Shown here: positions 6,069 to 10,307 of the stretch, one piece after another
How positions within the stretch are numbered: position 1 is the first letter of the stretch
Layout of the letters: each line of letters starts with the position of its first letter
Assembly (NCBI GenBank): GCA_016206875.1
Contig: JACQQR010000157.1
Coordinates: forward strand, 1-10,307
Source: Candidatus Omnitrophota bacterium
GTDB taxonomy: Bacteria; Omnitrophota; Omnitrophia; Omnitrophales; JACROU01
Direction: 5' to 3'
DNA length: 10,307 nt
Position numbers and translations under genes: made by a program
The notes under the pieces: model-generated
What the model saw: the letters and a program-made list of their open reading frames with translations, nothing else
Told to the model about the DNA's origin: nothing
Databases searched by the model: none

Positions 6069-9000
6069 GATCCGGCCCTTTTAACTTCGCCTTTGCCCGA
6101 GCTTCCGGTAACACAAAGTTCTCCGAATAATTCTCAAACTCAAACCAACCCGTCTAGTTTCGAGCCCGATAGCCAGGCGAATACGAATTCATTCTTGTCC
6201 GGCAATTCTACGATGAGTGAAGCCGGTGAAGATTCGCCGGAAAGTGCCCCGTTTCAGGAAGTGGGGACACTTGGCCCTGAACGATCTTTATCTTTAAGCA
6301 AAATGAAAGCTCTTTCCGGCACGCCCGTGGGGCGTGTGAGTGAAGGAAGTGCGCCGCTAACTACTTTCAAGAAAACGGATGAGGATGAAATAGCGATTCA
6401 GTATAACCTCACCGGCCAGGCGGGTGCACGAGCTGGCATTACGCTTCTTTATCAAGGACTCGGTTATCCGCCGGTTTCATCCTTTGATTTAAGCAAGGAG
6501 CCCATTGAGGTGGGTATGAAGGCGCCGGCTTCCCGCGTGCTTTTGGAAATCCATGATATTCAAGGACGCGTAAGCCGTGTGTGGCTTGAAACTCAAGGAA
6601 GAAATACGGCTTATTACCGCATTCAGCACTCTTCCCTTACCGGTGAAGCCGACCTGAGTCAAGTCAGCCATCTTCAATTTTGGCTTTATGGCCAGGATTT
6701 GGCACGAGGAAAAGAAATCGGGGATTTTACGGTTTTTGCCAAAGGCCTTTATGCGAGCAAAATCAAACCATGGGACCCTCGCCTCGAAGGCTATGTCCAA
6801 AAACCGTTGGAAAACGCTTCTTCTCTAACGCATCCCACCACCCGGCATGTACGAATTGTTTCTTCAACCGCAGAAAGTTTTGAATTGGAATTTAGCAATT
6901 TGAAAACGCGGGGCGGAGAAGTTTCTATTGAACTTGGAGATTATGATTTCTCCACTAAGCCCTACTTGGGATTCAGCCTCCAAGGCGACACAAGTAAATT
7001 ACGCCTTACCCTGGAAGACGCGAACGGAAAAACAAACATCCTCTATTTGGAGGGCATCGAAAGCTCTAACATTAATGATTATGTGATAGACCTCAGCCGC
7101 CTCACAAGTAATGGGATGGCGCCGGCACATTTAAAAAGAATCAAGATTTATGCGTTTCCGAATGCAAGTTATACGGCGCCGGGCCCGGGCAAACTTTCCG
7201 CAGCATTCGGCGTGTGGGAGACAAGCGGCATTGAAGCCGTCTCAAGCCTTATTACGAATCAAGCTAATTACGCCTTCTCCTATTCATTTGAGGGACAAAT
7301 CAAAACTCAAAGTTTTCAGCTTGCGGATGGCATAAACCGCGTTGAGATCACCGAAGGCGCCGTCCGCCGCGGTTTTCAAATCGAGCTGGATAGAGAGCCC
7401 CCGGTTATTTCTGTAACATCAAGCGCGCTATCCCCCGAAGCGCAGTATGAGTTAAAGTACGCAATCGACGGCGTTTTAAAAACAAAATTTGTTTCACTCA
7501 ATCCGGGCAATAATGAAATTCGTATTACCGAGACTGACTTGGCCGGCAACGAAACAGAATTAATCTGGAATGTATTTTATGACCTCATCCCCCAAATTCA
7601 GCCGGCCCCCCAGCCTTTCCGGACTTCCGAAGCAAGCCAGCTCCCCCAAACTCCCTGGGCAGGCGTGGTGGAAGAGCCGGCAGTACTGAACAATCAATCG
7701 TCTGCAATACAATTTCTAGCGTTGAATAGTAACTGGATGGAAACCCGCTATGACTTAAGAAACACACAAAACCGGGTGGGGGTAGAGTACCGTTTTGATG
7801 GACTGGGTGTCCCACCATCCGTATCGGCTGACTTAAGCGCGCTTGACAGCCTGAAGGCGGGTCTGCGCACCGAAGCCTCGCGAGTTTTGGTCACTGTGGA
7901 GGATGTACACGGCACTAGCGCGCGGGCTTATTTAATGAATGCGGGAGGAAATGTTGCGCGGCTTTACGAAATTCCAAAGAATGATTTTTTCTTTTCTCAG
8001 TTCTCATCTTTCGATTGGACTCAAGTAACCAAAATCAGTTTCAGCATGGATAAAGGAGATGCGGGAGGAAGGGAAGAGGGGATTTTCAAAATCAATTTGA
8101 AAGGCTTACAAAGCCAAAGCGCGCAAAAGATCACAAATAATGAGGGTTATTCCTTCCGTTCTCTTAGAGACGGGGAGGCCATCGTGACAGACAGCCGCTC
8201 AAGCCGCATCGTGGAAAACCGAGCGGGGAAACTGGTGATGGAGTTTGACGGCCTGCGCTCTGGGGCCGTAGAAGGGCCGGTGCTTGATATAAGCGGCATC
8301 GATTTTACCAAAGAGCCGGTTCTTGGAATTTGGGCCCAAGGCTCCGTAAAAGATCTCCGGCTTGAAATTGCAGATGGTCGGGGAGTAAAGCGCGTTAGTT
8401 CGCTCTACTCCATTTCAAAATCCGGCGAAACTTTATATGGGATCGATTTAAGCCGGATTGCGGGTTTGGATTTAAACTCAATTCAGAGCGTAAGCTTACG
8501 AGCGGAAAAAAATTCCAGTCTTCAAGCAGGAGAAACGGCAACACTCAGTTTGCGCTATGGTTTTGTCAAACCCGAATCGGCTTTACCCCCAATTCAAGTA
8601 ACATCACCCGCTTTAGCACATCAAGCCGATTACATCCTGGAATACGAATTTCAAGGTGTCCGGAAAACTTCATCGTACACGCTGAATTTGGGCCTGAATG
8701 AAATTCAAATTAATGAAGTAACTAGCGATGGGTACCCGGTAAAGAAAAACTGGATAGTGCAGTATGAATTAGATTATCCAACTGTCCCGAAAAATCCGGC
8801 TCTTTCCTCAGCCGATATCACGCGCCTCCCCAGCGAACCTGCCGTCCAAATTCTTAATGGTTCCCTAGCCGGCACGCATTTTTCCTCGCTTTCCTCAACC
8901 GGGATCAGTGTGCAATATGATTTTTTAGGCTCGATGGGCGATGCCCAAGCCGGAGTGACGCTGAATTATGAAGGTCTGGGTCTGGGGCCCAGCCCAAGCG

Positions 9001-10307
9001 CGGATTTAAGTTCTCTAGATACTTTGATTTTTGGCATTCGCACCGAAGCAGGCCGCGTGCGGATGGAGGTGGAAGACGGGGACCTCACACGAGAAGGTGT
9101 TTATCTCAATTATGACGACCCCTCCTTTAGGGAGAAACAAATCTTTGAGGTTTCCAAATCGCTCTTCTCTTCTGAAATCGATTGGACCCGTATCAAAAAT
9201 ATTTCATTTATCGTGGATAAAACTGGCAGCGGCGAAAGCGAGGGCTATCTCAGAGTGTATGCCAATGGCCTTTTTGATTTCGAGCGCAAGCCTATGAATG
9301 CGGAGAATTTTCGCGAAAAAGACATGAGAGAGTTTTCCCTTTCTGACGGCACGCTGCCTACAATTAGCGCGGGGAGCGATCCAAACGCCCAGATTACGTA
9401 TTTGGACTCGGGGAAAGTAGAAATAGATTATGCGGATTTGCGCAGTAAAAAAGTTCGAGGCCCCGTATTTTCCTTTTCACCGTCTCACAATTGGCAATCC
9501 AATCCGATTCTCGCATTCAGTCTCGAGGGAGATGTCACTGCGCTGGATGTAACGGTGAAGGATGCGGCGGGCCAAGAGGTGGAATTGAAAATTAAAGGTA
9601 TCCCGTCTCGCGTGAAGGGGTATTACGAAATTGATTTGTCCCGGGTTTCGGGTTTAATCGATAGCACCCAAGTAACAGAAATCCAATTTGTCGCGCAGAA
9701 GAATACGCGTTTACCGGCCGGTGCTGCCGCGCATTTGGTGATGGAGTACGGGCTGTGGGTAGAAGATGTAACGGGTCCCAGTATAGAAATTCTCACCACG
9801 CAAACCCTTACCAAGCAAAGAAATTTCACAATCGCCTATCGTGCTGACGGCCAAGAAGGCGCCCAACAGTTCCAGCTTGAAGAGGGCGAAAATCAACTGA
9901 CGCTTCGCGTATCCGACCGCGCAAGCAATGTAACGGAAGTCCCGTATCGAGTGACGCTGGACACGATTGCCCCGTTGGTGACTGTCACTTCAGTGACTGT
10001 CACCAACAACGCCGATTACACGCTGGAATATACCGTCGACGGTGTCGCAAAACAGCAAGCCGTGACGCTCGTGGAAGGAGAGAATGCTCTTGTCATCACC
10101 GAAACAGATGAAGCGGGAAACTCGAGTACGCAGAACTTCACCGTGACGCTAGACACGATTGCCCCGTTGGTGACTGTCACTTCCGCATCTCTCACCAACA
10201 ACGCCGACTACACGCTGGAATATACGGTCGACGGCATTGCCAAGCAGCGGGCGGTTACGCTCGTGGAAGGAGAGAATGCTCTTGTCATCACCGAAACAGA
10301 TGAAGCG
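5979..10307 (+). CDS. Large secreted modular beta-sandwich and Ig-like repeat protein (3' partial)
   Basis: The frame runs without a stop from TTG 5979 to the last base (1443 codons), so the C terminus is missing. Residues 1-30 are a Sec signal peptide: basic start with R4, R6, K8, K9 and K12, a hydrophobic core, and a likely cut after VLA-30. Residues 31-120 are a Ser/Asn/Thr/Pro-rich spacer. Three rounds of an a-b-c series follow: about 124-542, 567-934 and 953-1324. Module a carries DLS-x-LD, then RTEA-x-RV and VED. Module b carries LGF-x-L-x-GD, then LRL-x-L-x-DA-x-G, and ends at a (Y)-x-IDLSR strand; both read like carbohydrate-binding or jelly-roll sandwiches. Module c is Ig-like with G-x-N-x-I-x-ITE-x-D-x-AGN. 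From 1325 the c module becomes a near-identical 64-residue tandem repeat. I saw no cysteine in the translated part. An adhesin, surface-layer or polysaccharide-binding extracellular role is likely, but the family is not identified and the missing end could hold an enzyme or anchor domain. Confidence 0.9.
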   Translation, partial: MDYRARFKKFLKIISSLTLVFFSVEQIVLADPALLTSPLPELPVTQSSPNNSQTQTNPSSFEPDSQANTNSFLSGNSTMSEAGEDSPESAPFQEVGTLGPERSLSLSKMKALSGTPVGRVSEGSAPLTTFKKTDEDEIAIQYNLTGQAGARAGITLLYQGLGYPPVSSFDLSKEPIEVGMKAPASRVLLEIHDIQGRVSRVWLETQGRNTAYYRIQHSSLTGEADLSQVSHLQFWLYGQDLARGKEIGDFTVFAKGLYASKIKPWDPRLEGYVQKPLENASSLTHPTTRHVRIVSSTAESFELEFSNLKTRGGEVSIELGDYDFSTKPYLGFSLQGDTSKLRLTLEDANGKTNILYLEGIESSNINDYVIDLSRLTSNGMAPAHLKRIKIYAFPNASYTAPGPGKLSAAFGVWETSGIEAVSSLITNQANYAFSYSFEGQIKTQSFQLADGINRVEITEGAVRRGFQIELDREPPVISVTSSALSPEAQYELKYAIDGVLKTKFVSLNPGNNEIRITETDLAGNETELIWNVFYDLIPQIQPAPQPFRTSEASQLPQTPWAGVVEEPAVLNNQSSAIQFLALNSNWMETRYDLRNTQNRVGVEYRFDGLGVPPSVSADLSALDSLKAGLRTEASRVLVTVEDVHGTSARAYLMNAGGNVARLYEIPKNDFFFSQFSSFDWTQVTKISFSMDKGDAGGREEGIFKINLKGLQSQSAQKITNNEGYSFRSLRDGEAIVTDSRSSRIVENRAGKLVMEFDGLRSGAVEGPVLDISGIDFTKEPVLGIWAQGSVKDLRLEIADGRGVKRVSSLYSISKSGETLYGIDLSRIAGLDLNSIQSVSLRAEKNSSLQAGETATLSLRYGFVKPESALPPIQVTSPALAHQADYILEYEFQGVRKTSSYTLNLGLNEIQINEVTSDGYPVKKNWIVQYELDYPTVPKNPALSSADITRLPSEPAVQILNGSLAGTHFSSLSSTGISVQYDFLGSMGDAQAGVTLNYEGLGLGPSPSADLSSLDTLIFGIRTEAGRVRMEVEDGDLTREGVYLNYDDPSFREKQIFEVSKSLFSSEIDWTRIKNISFIVDKTGSGESEGYLRVYANGLFDFERKPMNAENFREKDMREFSLSDGTLPTISAGSDPNAQITYLDSGKVEIDYADLRSKKVRGPVFSFSPSHNWQSNPILAFSLEGDVTALDVTVKDAAGQEVELKIKGIPSRVKGYYEIDLSRVSGLIDSTQVTEIQFVAQKNTRLPAGAAAHLVMEYGLWVEDVTGPSIEILTTQTLTKQRNFTIAYRADGQEGAQQFQLEEGENQLTLRVSDRASNVTEVPYRVTLDTIAPLVTVTSVTVTNNADYTLEYTVDGVAKQQAVTLVEGENALVITETDEAGNSSTQNFTVTLDTIAPLVTVTSASLTNNADYTLEYTVDGIAKQRAVTLVEGENALVITETDEA
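6348..7604 (+). repeat. Secreted protein, module series 1 (a1-b1-c1-c1')
   Basis: Residues 124-542. Module a1 (124-257) has DLSKEP then APASRVLLEIHDIQGR. Module b1 (about 284-418) has KPYLGFSLQGD, LRLTLEDANG and YVIDLSR. Two Ig-like modules follow: one around 418-470 that lacks the AGN end, and one (470-542) ending NEIRITETDLAGN. A Pro-rich linker (about 543-566) separates it from series 2. Confidence 0.7.
7677..8780 (+). repeat. Secreted protein, module series 2 (a2-b2-c2)
   Basis: Residues 567-934. It opens with PAVLNNQ, close to PAVQILN of series 3. Module a2 has SADLSALDSL, RTEASRV and VEDVHG. Module b2 (about 731-868) has EPVLGIWAQGSVKDLRLEIA and YGIDLSRIAGL. Module c2 (870-934) has NEIQINEVTSDG where the other c modules have T-D-x-AGN, so its last loop has changed. 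Confidence 0.7.
8835..9950 (+). repeat. Secreted protein, module series 3 (a3-b3-c3)
   Basis: Residues 953-1324. Module a3 has SADLSSLDTL, RTEAGRV and MEVEDG, closest to a2. Module b3 (about 1123-1264) has NPILAFSLEGD, LDVTVKDAAGQ and YEIDLSRVSGL. Module c3 (1265-1324) is a diverged Ig-like unit ending SDRASN and leads directly into the near-identical tandem copies. Confidence 0.7.
9951..10307 (+). repeat. 192-bp tandem repeat encoding 64-residue Ig-like domains
   Basis: Copy 1 is 9951-10142; copy 2 starts at 10143 and is cut by the window edge after 165 bases. By hand count about 17 of those 165 bases differ, and the last 48 bases of the overlap are identical. Each unit encodes VTLDTIAPLVTVTS, then NNADYTLEYTVDG, VTLVEGENALVITETDEAGN. 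The high DNA identity compared with the diverged upstream c modules means recent tandem amplification, and the array very likely continues beyond the window. Confidence 0.93.

Noticed and set aside
9951..10307. CRISPR-like repeat array
   Set aside because: The 192-bp units are coding, in frame, directly abutting with no spacers, and encode Ig-like domains.

Overview
The window holds two very large same-strand protein genes, each cut by a window edge, with a 251-bp gap between them. I see no rRNA, tRNA, CRISPR array, insertion sequence or conserved metabolic gene. The host cannot be fixed from this sequence. Two giant repeat-built proteins of unrecognised family, a Sec signal ending in VLA followed by DP, and fairly even base composition would fit an uncultured Gram-negative-type lineage. 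Omnitrophota or a relative in the PVC group is my guess, at low confidence.

Region 1 (1-5727) is one uninterrupted reading frame that is already open at the first base, so the protein probably starts upstream. It is a mostly helical, charged protein with no catalytic motif that I recognise. Four copies of an aromatic/LNGG/F-EG motif and three copies of a roughly 240-residue helical module alternate in it. The first half is repeated about 1195 residues later with the same internal spacing, which indicates duplication of a large block. Between the blocks lies a unique stretch with a Ser/Gly linker, an 87-bp palindromic mobile repeat translated in frame, and a possible winged-helix fold whose wing carries a GGAGAA hexanucleotide microsatellite.

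Region 2 (5728-5978) holds a second, inverted copy of the same palindromic element (91 bp), a run of 12 C, a sigma70-like promoter and a purine-rich ribosome-binding region.

Region 3 (5979 to the right edge) is a secreted, apparently cysteine-free, all-beta surface or extracellular protein. It starts at TTG with a Sec signal peptide and a Ser/Asn/Thr-rich spacer. Three rounds of an a-b-c module series follow (two carbohydrate-binding-like beta sandwiches, then one or two Ig-like domains). It ends in a 192-bp tandem array of Ig-like repeats that runs off the window.

No functional link between the two genes can be shown. The second gene has its own promoter and need not be co-transcribed with the first. 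The main points of interest are the two-copy covarying palindromic element (one copy domesticated as coding sequence), the undescribed block-duplicated protein, and a homopolymer tract placed where it could vary expression of a surface protein.
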